Numbered from the stretch's first letter, positions 35,971 to 46,769 are shown. The stretch is 64,000 nucleotides of DNA from Caballeronia cordobensis (GCF_001544575.2 NZ_FCNY02000002.1:496001-560000), one strand, 5' to 3'. The notes: generated by a model not told the origin, from the letters alone. Numbers and translations: made by a program.

Positions 35971-36951
35971 ATGCAGATCGGCATCGTGGGACTGGGGCGC
36001 ATGGGCGGCAATATCGGGCGCCGGCTGATGCGCGACGGGCATACGTGCGTCGTGTACGACCACGCTCCGGAGGCGACCCAAGCGCTGGCGAGCGAAGGCG
36101 CGACGGGCGCCAAGGATCTGGGCGATCTCGTCGCGAAGCTCGACGCGCCGCGCGTTATCTGGCTGATGCTGCCCGCGGGCAAGATCACCGAGGACACGCT
36201 CAACGACCTGCACAAGATTCTCGGCGCGGACGACGTGATCATCGACGGCGGCAATTCGTTCTACAAGGACGACATCCGCCGGGCCGCGCAGTTGCGCGAG
36301 CAGGGCATTCATTACGTCGATGTCGGCACGTCGGGCGGCGTCTGGGGCCTGACGCGCGGCTATTGCATGATGATCGGCGGCGAGGAAGCGGTCGTGAAGC
36401 GCATCGATCCGATTCTCGCGACGCTCGCGCCCGGACGCGGCGACATTCCCGAAACGCCGGGCCGCGAAGGGCGCGATCCGCGCGTCGAGAACGGCTATAT
36501 GTATTGCGGGCCGGTCGGCTCGGGGCACTTCGTGAAGATGGTTCACAACGGCATCGAATACGGCTTGATGCAGGCCTATGCCGAAGGCTTTCACGTGCTC
36601 GAACGCAAGGACTCGAAAGAACTGCCGGAAAACGAACGCTACTCGCTCGATCTCGCCGATATCGCGGAAGTCTGGCGGCGCGGCAGTGTCGTGTCCTCGT
36701 GGCTGCTCGATCTGACCGCGGGCGCGCTCGCGGGCGACGGCTCGCTCGACCGCTATTCGGCCGAAGTCGCGGACAGCGGCGAAGGGCGCTGGACGATCGA
36801 GGCGGCGATCGAGGAAGCGGTGCCCGCGCAAGTGCTGTCGGCGGCGCTTTACACGCGGTTTCGCTCGCGCGATGCCGAGTCGTTCCCCGAACGCATGCTG
36901 TCCGCGATGCGCTTCGGCTTCGGCGGGCATCACGAGTTTCCGGCGAAGTAG
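35971..36951 (+). CDS. gnd: 6-phosphogluconate dehydrogenase, decarboxylating (short form)
   Basis: A 326-residue 6-phosphogluconate dehydrogenase of the shorter YqeC/GndA type; the classical enzyme is about 470. The N-terminal Rossmann motif [32 protein letters not shown], and [19 protein letters not shown] are visible, and the catalytic-lysine segment [14 protein letters not shown]. The residue after the second strand (YDHAPEA) suggests preference for NAD rather than NADP, which is inference. The ribosome-binding site AAGGAG overlaps the tkt stop. Confidence 0.93.
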   Translation: MQIGIVGLGRMGGNIGRRLMRDGHTCVVYDHAPEATQALASEGATGAKDLGDLVAKLDAPRVIWLMLPAGKITEDTLNDLHKILGADDVIIDGGNSFYKDDIRRAAQLREQGIHYVDVGTSGGVWGLTRGYCMMIGGEEAVVKRIDPILATLAPGRGDIPETPGREGRDPRVENGYMYCGPVGSGHFVKMVHNGIEYGLMQAYAEGFHVLERKDSKELPENERYSLDLADIAEVWRRGSVVSSWLLDLTAGALAGDGSLDRYSAEVADSGEGRWTIEAAIEEAVPAQVLSAALYTRFRSRDAESFPERMLSAMRFGFGGHHEFPAK

Positions 36952-36963
36952 GGCTTCGAAAAC

Positions 36964-36990
36964 GGCGATGGACTGTCTCGGTCCATCGCC
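36964..36990. terminator. Hairpin between gnd and the convergent exporter operon
   Basis: GGCGATGGAC and GTCCATCGCC pair perfectly around a seven-base loop. There is no long T-tract on either side, so it may act as a weaker bidirectional terminator. Confidence 0.6.
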
Positions 36991-36995
36991 GGTCT

Positions 36996-37850
36996 TCACT
37001 TCATCATGCGCCGCCTGAAAAGCCACGCACACAGGAAAAACGGCACGATCGCATAGGCGATCAATACGCCGAGATGCAGCGCCACGCCGTCGAACGGGCG
37101 GGCGAGCATCGCGCAGCGGATCAGTTCCACCGCGTGAAACAGCGGCAGCGCCTGCGCGGCGTGCTGCGCGAAGGCGGGCAGTTGCGCGATCGGGAAGAAC
37201 ACGCCGGAGAGCAGGAGCATCGGCGTGAGCGCGAGCGTCTGATAGAACATGAAGAAGTCGTAGCTCGGCGCGAGCGCGGTGACGACCATCGCCGTGCTCG
37301 CGAACGCAAGTCCGGTCAGCACGATGACGGGCAGCGCGATCAGCATCGACGGAAAGTTCGCGTAGCCGAGCGCGCCCGCGACCAGCATGATCGCCACGCC
37401 CGAGAGCACCGACTTGCTCGCGGCCCAGACGATCTCGCCGAGCACGATATCGCCGAGCGTGAGCGGCGTGTGCATGATCGCCTCCCACGTGCGCTGCACG
37501 TGCATGCGCGAAAAGCCCGAGTACATTGCTTCGAAGCTCGACGACATCATCACGCTCGACGCCACCGTGCCCGCCGCGAGAAACGCGATATACGACACGC
37601 CGTCGACGTGCCCGACCATCAGCCCGAGGCCAAGCCCCAGGCCGAACAGATAGATCATCGGATCGGCGAGATTGCCGATCATCGAGGCGATCGCGAGTTT
37701 TTTCCAGACGAGATAGTTGCGCCGCCACACCGACATCCAGTGCGTCGCGTTCGCGGGCAGTGCATTGGACAGCGGCGTCAGATTGTCCGAACCCTTCGGC
37801 TGCATGCGCGGGCGTTTTCGGTCGACGCGCGTTCGTTCGAGCGTATCCAT
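36996..37850 (-). CDS. NodJ-type ABC exporter permease
   Basis: A 284-residue ABC-2 type permease with about six membrane helices, resembling Nod[49 protein letters not shown], and [17 protein letters not shown]. It pairs with the ATPase gene three bases upstream to form an exporter. No nodulation genes are nearby, so a Nod-factor role is not implied; such NodIJ-like pumps are common in Burkholderia. The transported compound is unknown. Confidence 0.9.
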   Translation of the reverse strand: MDTLERTRVDRKRPRMQPKGSDNLTPLSNALPANATHWMSVWRRNYLVWKKLAIASMIGNLADPMIYLFGLGLGLGLMVGHVDGVSYIAFLAAGTVASSVMMSSSFEAMYSGFSRMHVQRTWEAIMHTPLTLGDIVLGEIVWAASKSVLSGVAIMLVAGALGYANFPSMLIALPVIVLTGLAFASTAMVVTALAPSYDFFMFYQTLALTPMLLLSGVFFPIAQLPAFAQHAAQALPLFHAVELIRCAMLARPFDGVALHLGVLIAYAIVPFFLCAWLFRRRMMK

Positions 37851-37853
37851 GGC

Positions 37854-38816
37854 TCAGTCCACCATCTCGCGTCCCGTGAGACGCAGGAACACATCTTCGA
37901 GATTCGCCGGGCGATGCAGATAGCGCACGTCGGCGCGGCCTTTCACGCGCGCATGCACGGGCTGCGGATCGTCGACATAGCAAAAGAGCGTTTCGCCGCT
38001 CACTTCCATGCGTTCGACGAACGGTTCGAGTTCGGCGGCGAGCGCCTGCGGATCGGGTCCGTAGATCTCGATCACGTCCGAGCCGATCACCGATTCGATC
38101 AGATCGCGCGGCCGGCCTTCCGCGATCTTGCGGCCTTCCTCGATCACGCAGAGCCGGTCGCACAGGCGCTCGGCTTCTTCCATGAAGTGCGTCGTCAGGA
38201 GAATCGTCTTGCCGCGCGCGAGCAGCGAGCGCAAACGCTCCCAGATGAGGTGCCGCGCCTGAGGATCGAGGCCGGTGGTCGGCTCGTCCATCACGAGGAC
38301 ATCGGGATCGTTGACGAGCGCGCGCGCGAGCGTGAGACGCCGCTTCATGCCGCCCGACAACTCGCCGACGCGCGCATCGGCCTTGCTCTCCAGCCGCGCG
38401 AACTCCAGCAGCGAAGGCACGAGCGCGTTCATGCGCGCGCCCGTCAGGCCGAAATAGCGGCCGAAGACGAGCAGATTCTCGCGCACGGTGAAATCGGGAT
38501 CGAGGTTGTCGAACTGCGGCACGACGCCCACGCGCTCGCGCGCGAAACGGGCGCGCGCGGGCACCGGTTCGCCGACGAGCCGGATCGCGCCACTGTCCGG
38601 CGACGTGATGCCGAGCAGCATCTTGAGCGTCGTCGTCTTGCCCGCGCCGTTCGGGCCGAGCAGCCCGAAGCATTCGCCGGGCCGCACGTCGAACGACAGG
38701 CCATCGACGACGGTGCGCTCACCGTAGCGCTTCCTTACTTCGGTGAATTCGATGGCGCGCGTGCCGCTTTCATCGCCGGCGGTGCGTGTCGCTGCTTGCA
38801 ATGTTTGATCAGTCAT
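37854..38816 (-). CDS. NodI-type ABC exporter ATPase
   Basis: A 320-residue ATP-binding subunit with Walker [11 protein letters not shown]-loop [12 protein letters not shown], signature [15 protein letters not shown], Walker B VLVMDEP and H-loop [13 protein letters not shown]. The C-terminal extension (residues about 230-320) is typical of NodI/DrrA exporters. The start at [12 protein letters not shown] is an ATG with only a weak ribosome-binding site; no better start was seen. It precedes its permease gene with a three-base gap. Confidence 0.92.
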   Translation of the reverse strand: MTDQTLQAATRTAGDESGTRAIEFTEVRKRYGERTVVDGLSFDVRPGECFGLLGPNGAGKTTTLKMLLGITSPDSGAIRLVGEPVPARARFARERVGVVPQFDNLDPDFTVRENLLVFGRYFGLTGARMNALVPSLLEFARLESKADARVGELSGGMKRRLTLARALVNDPDVLVMDEPTTGLDPQARHLIWERLRSLLARGKTILLTTHFMEEAERLCDRLCVIEEGRKIAEGRPRDLIESVIGSDVIEIYGPDPQALAAELEPFVERMEVSGETLFCYVDDPQPVHARVKGRADVRYLHRPANLEDVFLRLTGREMVD

Positions 38817-39143
38817 GCATTCGTGACGCAGAAAAAGCCGCAAAACTGCATAGGGAAATCCAGCGGGCTAGTGTAATCCAATGCACCAGCGCGGCGCTCG
38901 GCGTGCAACCGCAAGCGGCGCGCCCGGGTCAAACCTGTGCGCGGCGGCCTCGAACCGATTCCGGCTGAAACTGCCAGAGGCTTGTCCGCCGGGCGGCTCG
39001 CGGATCTGGCACGGTGCGAGCTAGCGTGCTGCTTCGGTTAGCGTTTTCCAGCGTTGTCACGCATGGTGCGACACACGAAGATGAAGACGCATTCGGCCAC
39101 ATTCGGCTGCGCGCGGACGCGAACGGCATTGGCCAGGGAGATC
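38817..39143. other. Intergenic region between the exporter and the stress protein
   Basis: The 327 bases separate divergent genes and should hold both promoters. I saw no clear consensus pair, repeat or small gene. Confidence 0.5.
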
Positions 39144-39656
39144 ATGATGGAAAGCTATCGAAAGATCCTGCTCTGCTACGACGGCTCCAGAGAGGGCCGC
39201 AAGGCCTTGCGGCAGGGCGCCAATCTCGCGCTCGACCTGAACGCGGAGACGCACGTGCTCGCGGTGGTGGATATGCGTTCGAGCATCGCCCAGAGCGCCG
39301 GACTGCTAACCGATATGGCCTGTGGCCGCTTCGAGGAAGCTGCGCGCGACATTCTCCAGGAAGGCGTCGAGTGGCTGCGCGAACGCGGCCTGCAGGCGCA
39401 GGGGCACTTCGCGTTCGGGCATCCGATCGACGAAATCGCGGCGCTCGCCGAGAGCCTTCAGGTCGATCTCGTCGTGGTGGGGCATCGCTGCCGGAGCGGG
39501 CTCGCGCGCTGGTGGATGGGCGCGGGCAACACGCCGCTGCTCGACCGCGTGAAGTGCAGCATTCTCGTCGCCGTGTGTCAGGCGGGCGAATCGGCCGAGG
39601 CGGAAGACGAAGCGGCGTACGCGGCGAAGCCAGTCAAGGCCGAAGCCGGCGCCTGA
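39144..39656 (+). CDS. Universal stress protein family protein
   Basis: A 170-residue UspA-fold protein: MESYRKILLCYDGSREGRKALRQG at the start and DLVVVGHRCRSGLARWWMGAGNTPLLDRVKCSILVAV at the end. The classical ATP motif G-x2-G-x9-G-S/T is modified (Asn where Ser/Thr is usual), so ATP binding may be altered. A GGGAGATC site fits the first of two consecutive ATG codons. It probably supports survival under stress; no operon partner is seen. Confidence 0.88.
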   Translation: MMESYRKILLCYDGSREGRKALRQGANLALDLNAETHVLAVVDMRSSIAQSAGLLTDMACGRFEEAARDILQEGVEWLRERGLQAQGHFAFGHPIDEIAALAESLQVDLVVVGHRCRSGLARWWMGAGNTPLLDRVKCSILVAVCQAGESAEAEDEAAYAAKPVKAEAGA

Positions 39657-39674
39657 GTTCGCACGCGTGCCGGA

Positions 39675-40283
39675 TCAACCGGCGAGATCGACCGCAACGA
39701 GCTTCCACGACACGAGCCCGTAGCGATGGAAGATCGCCGAGTAACGCGCATCGCCGGCGCCGTGACGATAGGTGACGACGAACGTGTTGAAGTCCCTGTA
39801 CCCGGCGGTGGTCTGCGGCGGCTCGGCAGGCGCTTGTTGCGCGGTCGCGACGCCGGAGGAAGGCGCGTTCGCCGCTGCGTTGCCGTGCGGCGCTGCGCTG
39901 TCGCCCGCGGGCGGCGGACGCTCGCCGGGATCGCCGCGCGGCGGAATGCCGTTCAGGATGGCAGCGACGCCGTCCGGCGTCGCGTACGAATCCACCAGAG
40001 GACCGACGAGCGCCGCGCCGATCATCGCACCGATGATCGCAAGCGGATTGCCGCTCTTCTGGATATCGATGCGGCGCGTGAGCAGCGCCGCGACCTGGTC
40101 CTTGAGGCTCGCGCGAAGCGCGGGAAAATCCACGTATTGGTTGACGGTCTGCGCATCGCGCGCATCGGCTGCGCGCTTGACGCGATTCAATGCGATATAC
40201 GGCGACGCATAAACGAAACCGAGCGCCGCGACGAGAACCAGAACGACGAGCGCGGTGAGAACAGATCGGGAAGTGCGTGACAT
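39675..40283 (-). CDS. DUF2939 family membrane-anchored protein
   Basis: A 202-residue protein with an N-terminal membrane anchor (RSVLTALVVLVLVAALGFVYASPYIAL) followed directly by the DUF2939-like region (VKRAADARDAQTVNQYVDFPALRASLKDQV). A Pro/Ala/Gly-rich insert (PPRGDPGERPPPAGDSAAPHG) lies near residue 120, and a C-terminal domain starts at YRDFNTFVVTYRHG. The bulk is probably periplasmic. Function is unknown. The MSRTSRSV start is preferred to a longer one. Confidence 0.78.
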   Translation of the reverse strand: MSRTSRSVLTALVVLVLVAALGFVYASPYIALNRVKRAADARDAQTVNQYVDFPALRASLKDQVAALLTRRIDIQKSGNPLAIIGAMIGAALVGPLVDSYATPDGVAAILNGIPPRGDPGERPPPAGDSAAPHGNAAANAPSSGVATAQQAPAEPPQTTAGYRDFNTFVVTYRHGAGDARYSAIFHRYGLVSWKLVAVDLAG

Positions 40284-40364
40284 GCGGCGGCGAAGCCTCT
40301 CTTGCAGAACGTGATCCGGGATTGACCACGCCGATGCGCGATAAATCCCGGAGCAATCGTGCAT

Positions 40365-40691
40365 TCACGCGAGAATGCCGCCCGCGAGCTCCGCGCTTTC
40401 CTCTGCGATGCAACGGTCGATCATGCGCGACACTTCATCGATCTTGCCGACCAGAATGACGCGGGATTGCCCGCGATAGACCCGCACCGGCGCGCGTTGA
40501 GCGGGCTCCGCGTGCACGCCGCTGTTCAACGACACGCGTGCGAAAGCCGGCTGGCGGGACGGCAGCGCGGGCATGTCGTCGAAGAGATCCGGCGTGGTTT
40601 CGGCGCGCGGCATGCCGCACGCGATCAGCGTGCGCAGATGGCGCAGGCGGCCGAATTGACGGAAGGGCAGCAGACGGGCAAAACGTTCCAT
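40365..40691 (-). CDS. Hypothetical protein downstream of lexA
   Basis: A 108-residue protein starting MERFARLLPFRQFGRLRHLRTLIACG, with a basic N-terminus and the C-terminal strand-helix stretch RVYRGQSRVILVGKIDEVSRMIDRCIAEE. The ribosome-binding site GGAGAG is good. It follows lexA on the same strand after about 200 bases; Burkholderia-type genomes often carry such a gene next to lexA, possibly an SOS-linked protein, but no SOS box is seen directly in front of it. No family is recognised. Confidence 0.68.
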   Translation of the reverse strand: MERFARLLPFRQFGRLRHLRTLIACGMPRAETTPDLFDDMPALPSRQPAFARVSLNSGVHAEPAQRAPVRVYRGQSRVILVGKIDEVSRMIDRCIAEESAELAGGILA

Positions 40692-40887
40692 GATGACTCT
40701 CCAGACGATAGGACGCACCGCGGCGCACCGCGCGCGGTGGCCGTCATGCTTGTTGTAGTTGAGACGCCTGAGGGCGTTCGAAGCAGTGTGTGAAGAGAGT
40801 TTCCGCTTCCACCGAGACATTTTCTGTCTCTTTGTGACGAGCGAGTCGACATTTATTCTGCCGCCTGCCGCTCCCTCCGCTGCCCCG

Positions 40888-41565
40888 TCAGAACTCGCCC
40901 GAACGGATCAAACCGACCGCGATGCCTTCCAGCGCGAAGTCGCTGCTGCCGGAGCGCACGAAGATGTTTTCATAGTCCGGGTTCTCGGCAATCAATTCGA
41001 CGCCGTCCGCCCGGCGCTTCCAGCGCTTCACGGTGACGTCGTCGCCAAGACGGGCGACGACGATCTGTCCGTCTTTCGCTTCGTTGCGCTTTTGCACCGC
41101 GAGCAGATCGCCGTCGAGAATGCCGGCGTCGCGCATCGAAAGGCCGCGAACCTTGAGCAGATAGTCGGGCTTGCTGGAAAAGAGCGCGGGATCGCACGCG
41201 TAGTGCTGCGAGATATGCTCCTGCGCGAGGATCGGGCTGCCCGCCGCGACGCGCCCGACCAGCGGCAGCGACAGTTGCATGATGCTCTGATGCGGCAGCG
41301 TGAACTGATGCGGCAGATCCTCCGCGCGATCGAGGCGCGACGCGTCGCCGAGCAGCCGGATGCCGCGCGACGAGCCCGCCGCCAGCTCGATCACCCCCTT
41401 GCGCGCCAGCGCCCGAAGATGTTCCTCAGCCGAGTTCGCCGAACTGAAGCCGAGCTCCGCCGCGATCTCCGCACGTGTCGGCGGGAAGCCGGTGCGGTCG
41501 ATCGCGCGCTGGATCAGTTCGAAAACCTGCTGTTGCCGCGCGGTAAGTTTTGATGTTCTGGTCAC
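40888..41565 (-). CDS. lexA: LexA repressor
   Basis: The 225-residue SOS repressor. The N-terminal winged helix carries [34 protein letters not shown]. The self-cleavage site is Ala108-Gly109 (GRVAAGSP), with the catalytic Ser143 (GLSMRD) and Lys180 (VTVKRW). The start codon is GTG. Two tandem SOS boxes lie directly upstream, so the gene represses itself. Activated RecA triggers cleavage after DNA damage. Confidence 0.97.
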   Translation of the reverse strand: MTRTSKLTARQQQVFELIQRAIDRTGFPPTRAEIAAELGFSSANSAEEHLRALARKGVIELAAGSSRGIRLLGDASRLDRAEDLPHQFTLPHQSIMQLSLPLVGRVAAGSPILAQEHISQHYACDPALFSSKPDYLLKVRGLSMRDAGILDGDLLAVQKRNEAKDGQIVVARLGDDVTVKRWKRRADGVELIAENPDYENIFVRSGSSDFALEGIAVGLIRSGEF

Positions 41566-41584
41566 AGGCTAGGCCCCTGATGCA

Positions 41585-41620
41585 CTGTATGAATGGACAG
41601 GTCACTGTATTTTTATACAG
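41585..41620 (-). promoter_or_regulatory. Two tandem SOS boxes upstream of lexA
   Basis: CTGTATGAATGGACAG (41585-41600) and CTGTATTTTTATACAG (41605-41620) both fit CTG-N10-CAG and are four bases apart, 20 bases centre to centre. The first begins 20 bases before the lexA GTG. The second is close to the perfect palindromic consensus. This arrangement allows cooperative LexA binding and tight autoregulation. Confidence 0.92.
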
Positions 41621-41812
41621 TATAGCCCACTTTTCAAGCTTTACTTTAAGTTCGACCGTGCGGCCGCGAAGCCGCGTCGCTTCGCGCTTCTTCCACACAG
41701 GAATAAGGTTCTTAGCAGTTTTACGTATAAAAAAGTGAGAAACGATTATTTCTAATCATATAGACCCGTCGATAGACTGATTCCGTCAATTCGATAAGAC
41801 GGAGAACGGGGA

Positions 41813-42835
41813 ATGCAAAGCATCAACACGGGATTGCGAAGGCTGCTGGCAGCGGCGACGCTCGGCGCGGCGGGCCTGATCATGACTGCACCGGCGCATG
41901 CCGACACGTCGTTTCTGAACGTTTCCTACGATCCGACCCGCGAGCTGTATCAGGACTTCAATCAGGCGTTCGCGAAAAAATGGAAGGCCGATACGGGCGA
42001 GACGGTGACGTTCAAGCAGTCGCACGGCGGCTCGGGCGGTCAGGCGCGCGCGGTGCTCGACGGCCTGCAGGCCGATGTCGTGACGCTCGCGCTGGCCTAC
42101 GACATCGATGCGCTCGCGGGCAAGGGCCTCGTGGGCGCGGACTGGCAGAAGCGTCTGCCGGACAATGCGTCGCCTTACACCTCGACGATCGTGTTTCTCG
42201 TGCGCAAGGGCAATCCGAAGCACATCAAGGACTGGGACGATCTGGCGAAGCCGGGTGTTTCCATCGTTACGCCGAATCCGAAGACGTCGGGCGGCGCGCG
42301 CTGGAACTATCTCGCGGCGTGGGCCTATGCGCAGCACAAGCCGGGCGGCAACGAGCAGACCGCGAAGGACTTCGTCACCAAGCTGTACAAAAACGCGGGC
42401 GTGCTCGATTCCGGCGCGCGCGGCGCGACGACGAGCTTCGTGCAGCGCGGGCAGGGCGACGTGCTGATCGCGTGGGAGAACGAGGCGTTCCTGTCGCTCA
42501 AGGAGTTCGGCACGGACAAGTTCGAGATCGTGGTGCCTTCGGTGAGCATTCTCGCGGAGCCGCCGGTCGCGGTCGTCGACAAGGTGGTCGACAAGCACGG
42601 CACGCGCAAGCTCGCGGAAGCGTATCTCAAGTACCTGTATAGCGACGAAGGCCAGCAGATCGCCGCGCGCAATTTCTATCGTCCGCGCTCGGACAAGGTG
42701 CCGGCCGAGCTCACGAAGCAGTTCCCGAAGCTGAAGCTCTACACCATCGACGACACGTTCGGCGGCTGGACCAAGGCGCAGAAGACGCACTTCGCGGACG
42801 GCGGCGTGTTCGATTCGATCTATCAACCGCAATAA
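41813..42835 (+). CDS. sbp: Periplasmic sulfate-binding protein
   Basis: A 340-residue sulfate/thiosulfate-binding protein with a signal peptide ending APAHA before [20 protein letters not shown]. The ligand-region motifs [33 protein letters not shown] and [19 protein letters not shown] fit the Sbp family. It is the first gene of an operon with cysT, cysW, cysA and cysB. The 190 bases upstream, AT-rich and shared with lexA, should hold the CysB-controlled promoter. Confidence 0.95.
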   Translation: MQSINTGLRRLLAAATLGAAGLIMTAPAHADTSFLNVSYDPTRELYQDFNQAFAKKWKADTGETVTFKQSHGGSGGQARAVLDGLQADVVTLALAYDIDALAGKGLVGADWQKRLPDNASPYTSTIVFLVRKGNPKHIKDWDDLAKPGVSIVTPNPKTSGGARWNYLAAWAYAQHKPGGNEQTAKDFVTKLYKNAGVLDSGARGATTSFVQRGQGDVLIAWENEAFLSLKEFGTDKFEIVVPSVSILAEPPVAVVDKVVDKHGTRKLAEAYLKYLYSDEGQQIAARNFYRPRSDKVPAELTKQFPKLKLYTIDDTFGGWTKAQKTHFADGGVFDSIYQPQ

Positions 42836-42923
42836 GCGAACGAAGCGGCGACGCGGCGCACAAGACGCCGCGCCCGCGAGAAGACGCGTCCGACCCCGGC
42901 GCGCAAACAAGGATGACTCAAGG

Positions 42924-43808
42924 ATGACGACCCTCACATTCAGGAAGCCGAGCGCGCTTCCCGGGTTCGGCCTGACGATCGGCATCACGGTGGCGTATCT
43001 GAGCCTCGTGGTGCTGATTCCGCTTGCCGCGACCTTCGCGAAGACCGCGACGCTCGACTGGGCGCAGTTCGTGCGCGCGGTGACTTCGCCGCGCGTGCTG
43101 GCTTCGTATCGGCTCACTTTCAGCGCGGCGCTCGGCGGCGCCCTCATCAACGCGGTATTCGGCTTTCTCGTCGCGTGGGTGCTGGTGCGTTACACGTTCC
43201 CGTTCAAACGCATCGTCGATGCGATCGTCGATCTGCCTTTCGCGCTGCCGACGTCGGTGGCCGGCATTTCGCTCGCGGCCGTGTACGCGGGCAACGGCTG
43301 GATCGGACAGTATCTCGCGCCGCTCGGCATCAAGGTCGCGTTCACGCCGCTCGGCGTGCTCGTCGCGCTGACGTTCATCGGCTTGCCGTTCGTCGTGCGT
43401 ACGGTGCAGCCGGTGCTCGAAGACTTCGAGCGCGAGCAGGAAGAGGCCGCCGCGTGCCTGGGCGCGACGCGCTGGCTCACCTTCCGCCGCGTCGTGCTGC
43501 CTTCGCTCTTTCCCGCGCTGCTGACCGGTTTCGCGCTCGCGTTCGCGCGCGCGCTCGGCGAGTACGGCTCGGTTATTTTCATCGCGGGCAACGTGCCGAT
43601 GAAGTCCGAGATCACGTCGCTGCTCATCATCACCAAGCTGGAGCAGTACGACTACGCCGGCGCGACCGCGCTCGCGGTGGTGATGCTGTGCGTGTCGTTC
43701 CTGATGCTGCTGCTCATCAACACGCTGCAGTGGTTCCTGCAACGGCGCACGAGCAAGACCGGCGCGGCGCCCGCCAATGTCGCGCTGGCAGCGGGAGAAA
43801 CGGCATGA
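42924..43808 (+). CDS. cysT: Sulfate ABC transporter permease CysT
   Basis: A 294-residue inner-membrane permease with about six helices. The EAA-type loop for contact with CysA is [30 protein letters not shown], and the sulfate-permease motif [14 protein letters not shown] is present. It pairs with CysW. The stop overlaps the cysW start (ATGA), so translation is coupled. Confidence 0.96.
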   Translation: MTTLTFRKPSALPGFGLTIGITVAYLSLVVLIPLAATFAKTATLDWAQFVRAVTSPRVLASYRLTFSAALGGALINAVFGFLVAWVLVRYTFPFKRIVDAIVDLPFALPTSVAGISLAAVYAGNGWIGQYLAPLGIKVAFTPLGVLVALTFIGLPFVVRTVQPVLEDFEREQEEAAACLGATRWLTFRRVVLPSLFPALLTGFALAFARALGEYGSVIFIAGNVPMKSEITSLLIITKLEQYDYAGATALAVVMLCVSFLMLLLINTLQWFLQRRTSKTGAAPANVALAAGETA

Positions 43809-44701
43809 GCAAGGTGCTTCCGTTGCAAACGGCGACCCGTCGCGACGCGCAAAACATGAATCCCGTCACCGAGCCGCGCGCGGTGCGCTGGCTGCTGACC
43901 GGCATCGCGCTCGTCTTCCTGGCGCTCTTTCTTGTCGTGCCGCTCGCCGCCGTGTTCGTGCAGGCGTTCGCGAAGGGCATCGACTATTACTTCGAATCGC
44001 TGAAGGACCCGGACGCGTGGTCGGCGATCAAGCTGACGTTGATGACAGCCGCGATCGCCGTGCCGCTGAACGTCGTGTTCGGGCTCGCCGCGTCATGGGC
44101 GATCGCGAAATTCGAATTCAAGGGCAAGGCGCTCCTGACGACGCTGATCGACCTGCCGTTCTCCGTGTCGCCGGTGATCTCCGGTCTCATCTACGTGCTG
44201 ATGTTCGGCGCGCAGGGCTGGTTCGGTCCGTGGCTCGCCGCGCACGACGTGCAGATCATCTTCGCGGTGCCGGGCATCGTGCTCGCGACGATTTTCGTCA
44301 CGTTCCCGTTCGTCGCGCGCGAGCTGATTCCGCTGATGCAGGCGCAAGGCAACGACGAAGAGGAAGCGGCGCATGTGCTCGGCGCATCGGGCTGGCAGAT
44401 TTTCCGGCGCGTGACGCTGCCCAACGTGAAGTGGGGCCTGCTCTACGGCGTGATTCTCTGCAATGCGCGCGCGATGGGCGAGTTCGGCGCGGTCTCGGTG
44501 GTCTCGGGCCACATCCGCGGCCAGACCGATACGATGCCGCTGCACGTTGAAATTCTCTACAACGAATACAACTTCTCGGCTGCCTTCGCGGTGGCGTCGC
44601 TGCTCGCGCTGCTGGCGCTCGTGACGCTCGCGCTGAAGCTCCTCGCGGAGCGGCGCATGACGCAAGCCGTCACCGAAGCCAAAGCCACCGCACAGAATTG
44701 A
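43805..44701 (+). CDS. cysW: Sulfate ABC transporter permease CysW
   Basis: A 298-residue second permease of the sulfate importer. The CysA-contact loop is [31 protein letters not shown]. Other CysW features are [22 protein letters not shown] ([19 protein letters not shown]) and [22 protein letters not shown]. The start at MSKVLPLQ overlaps cysT; an internal in-frame Met at position 19 is less likely. cysA follows 16 bases after the stop. Confidence 0.96.
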   Translation: MSKVLPLQTATRRDAQNMNPVTEPRAVRWLLTGIALVFLALFLVVPLAAVFVQAFAKGIDYYFESLKDPDAWSAIKLTLMTAAIAVPLNVVFGLAASWAIAKFEFKGKALLTTLIDLPFSVSPVISGLIYVLMFGAQGWFGPWLAAHDVQIIFAVPGIVLATIFVTFPFVARELIPLMQAQGNDEEEAAHVLGASGWQIFRRVTLPNVKWGLLYGVILCNARAMGEFGAVSVVSGHIRGQTDTMPLHVEILYNEYNFSAAFAVASLLALLALVTLALKLLAERRMTQAVTEAKATAQN

Positions 44702-44717
44702 AGAGGCCGACACCATC

Positions 44718-45773
44718 ATGAGCATCATCGTTCGCAATCTGCAAAAACGCTTCGGCGATTTCACCGCGCTCGACAACGTCTCGCTCGACTTTCCGGCGGG
44801 CGAGCTGGTCGCGCTGCTCGGGCCGTCGGGCTGCGGCAAGACCACGCTCCTGCGCGTGATCGCGGGCCTCGAATTCGCCGATGCGGGACAGGTCGTGCTG
44901 CACGGCGAGGACGTCGCGGAAGTCGGCGCGCGCGAGCGGCAAGTGGGCTTCGTGTTTCAGCATTACGCGCTGTTTCGCCATATGACCGTGTTCGAGAACG
45001 TCGCGTTCGGCCTGCGCGTGAAGCCGCGCCGCGAGCGTCCCGCGGAATCCGTGATTCGCGAGAAGGTGCACGAGCTTCTGAAACTCGTGCAGCTCGACTG
45101 GCTATCGGAGCGCTTTCCGTCGGAGCTTTCGGGCGGGCAGCGTCAGCGTATCGCGCTCGCGCGCGCGCTCGCCGTCGAGCCGAAAGTGCTCCTGCTCGAC
45201 GAACCCTTCGGCGCGCTCGACGCCAAAGTGCGCAAGGAATTGCGTAGCTGGCTGCGCCGTCTGCACGACGATCTGCATATCTCGACGCTTTTCGTCACGC
45301 ACGACCAGGAAGAGGCGCTCGAAGTGGCGGACCGCATCGTCGTGATGAATCACGGGCGTGTGGAGCAGGTGGGCAGTCCGCAAGACGTGTACGATCATCC
45401 GCAGACGTCGTTCGTCTACGAATTTCTCGGCGCGGCGAACCGGCTGCAGGGCAATGTCGATGCGAACGGCTTCATCGCCGATGGCGCCGCAAGTCCGATC
45501 GCCGCGAATGCGCATTTCAGCGGCCGCGCGCTCGCCTACGTGCGCCCGCACGACCTCGCGCTGTATCCCGCCGATGGCGCGCACCGCGACGGCATCACGG
45601 TCGGCGTGCGGCGCGTCGTGACGCTCGGCGGCTCGGTGCGCGTCGAGCTCGAAGGCAGCGGCGGCGTGATCGAGGCGGAACTGGATCGCGAGGCATGGCG
45701 CGCGCTCAGGCTCGATATCGGCGATGGCGTCACCGCCGTGCCGCGCGCCTTGCGCGTGTTTCCCGCGCAATGA
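44718..45773 (+). CDS. cysA: Sulfate ABC transporter ATPase CysA
   Basis: A 351-residue ATPase of the sulfate/thiosulfate importer: Walker [10 protein letters not shown], signature [15 protein letters not shown], Walker B VLLLDEP, H-loop [28 protein letters not shown]. The C-terminal OBE-like regulatory domain follows about residue 240. It uses ATP at the cytoplasmic face to drive CysT and CysW. Confidence 0.96.
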   Translation: MSIIVRNLQKRFGDFTALDNVSLDFPAGELVALLGPSGCGKTTLLRVIAGLEFADAGQVVLHGEDVAEVGARERQVGFVFQHYALFRHMTVFENVAFGLRVKPRRERPAESVIREKVHELLKLVQLDWLSERFPSELSGGQRQRIALARALAVEPKVLLLDEPFGALDAKVRKELRSWLRRLHDDLHISTLFVTHDQEEALEVADRIVVMNHGRVEQVGSPQDVYDHPQTSFVYEFLGAANRLQGNVDANGFIADGAASPIAANAHFSGRALAYVRPHDLALYPADGAHRDGITVGVRRVVTLGGSVRVELEGSGGVIEAELDREAWRALRLDIGDGVTAVPRALRVFPAQ

Positions 45774-45800
45774 AGACACCATAAAAATAGAGAGGCTGAA

Positions 45801-46727
45801 ATGAACTTCCAGCAATTGCGCTTCGTGCGCGAAGCCGTGCGTCAGAACATGAATCTGACCGAGGTCGCCAACGTGCTTTATACGTCGCAGTCGGGCGTGT
45901 CGAAGCAGATCAAGGATCTCGAGGACGAACTCGGCGTCGATATCTTCATCCGCCGGGGCAAGCGGCTCACCGGTCTCACGGAGCCGGGCAAAGAGGTGCA
46001 TCAACTGATCGAGCGCATGCTGCTCGACGCCGAAAATCTGCGGCGCGTGGCGCGCCAGTTCGCGGATCAGGACAACGGCCATCTCGTGGTCGCGACGACG
46101 CACACGCAGGCGCGCTATGCGCTGCCGAAGGTTATCCGCCGGTTCACCGAAGTCTTCCCGAAAGTGCATCTCGCGCTGCGCCAGGGCAGCCCGCAGCAGA
46201 TCGCGCAGATGATCATCAACGGCGAGGCGGACATCGGCATTTCGACCGAAGCGCTCGACCGTTATCCGGACATCGTCACGTTTCCGTGCTATTCGTGGCA
46301 TCACACGGTCGTGGTGCCGAAGGATCATCCGCTCGTCGGGCGCGAAAACATCACACTGGAACAAATCGCCGAATATCCGATCGTCACGTATGACACCGAC
46401 TTTACCGGCCGCTCGCACGTCGATCAGGCGTTCGCGAGCGCGGGCGCGATTCCCGACATCGTGCTGACCGCGATCGACGCCGACGTCATCAAGACGTATG
46501 TCGAGCTGGGCATGGGCATCGGCATCGTCGCGGCGATGGCGTACGACGCGAAGCGCGACACCGAACTGGTCGCGCTCGATACGCAGCATCTGTTCGAAGC
46601 CAGCACGACGCGCGTCGGCCTGAGAAAGGGCGCGTTCCTGCGCGCGTACGCGTACCGGCTGATCGAAATGTTCGCGCCGCAACTCGACGAAGCGCAGATC
46701 GCCGCGCAGCTTCGCGAAGCGGCTTGA
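45801..46727 (+). CDS. cysB: LysR-type regulator CysB
   Basis: A 308-residue LysR regulator, close to CysB in the N-terminal domain: MNFQQLRFVREAVRQNMNLTEVANVLYTSQSGVSKQIKDLE, with the helix-turn-helix at TEVANVLYTSQSGVSKQI. The effector domain contains ATTHTQARYALPKVI. It is in the same direction and 27 bases after cysA, so it is co-transcribed with the operon it probably activates. CysB-type proteins sense N-acetylserine and sulfide or sulfate; the exact ligand here is inferred. Confidence 0.94.
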   Translation: MNFQQLRFVREAVRQNMNLTEVANVLYTSQSGVSKQIKDLEDELGVDIFIRRGKRLTGLTEPGKEVHQLIERMLLDAENLRRVARQFADQDNGHLVVATTHTQARYALPKVIRRFTEVFPKVHLALRQGSPQQIAQMIINGEADIGISTEALDRYPDIVTFPCYSWHHTVVVPKDHPLVGRENITLEQIAEYPIVTYDTDFTGRSHVDQAFASAGAIPDIVLTAIDADVIKTYVELGMGIGIVAAMAYDAKRDTELVALDTQHLFEASTTRVGLRKGAFLRAYAYRLIEMFAPQLDEAQIAAQLREAA

Positions 46728-46769
46728 TCGAACCGTGAGTCGCGCGCCGGCTGATTTACAATCGCCGGC

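Noticed and set aside
35809..38673. Very long antisense frame over gnd and the exporter genes
   Set aside because: It covers well-recognised genes in other frames; its sequence is Arg/Ala-rich as expected for a shadow in high-GC DNA.
36996..38816. Nodulation island
   Set aside because: No nodABC, nodD or nod boxes are present; the pair is a general exporter by context.
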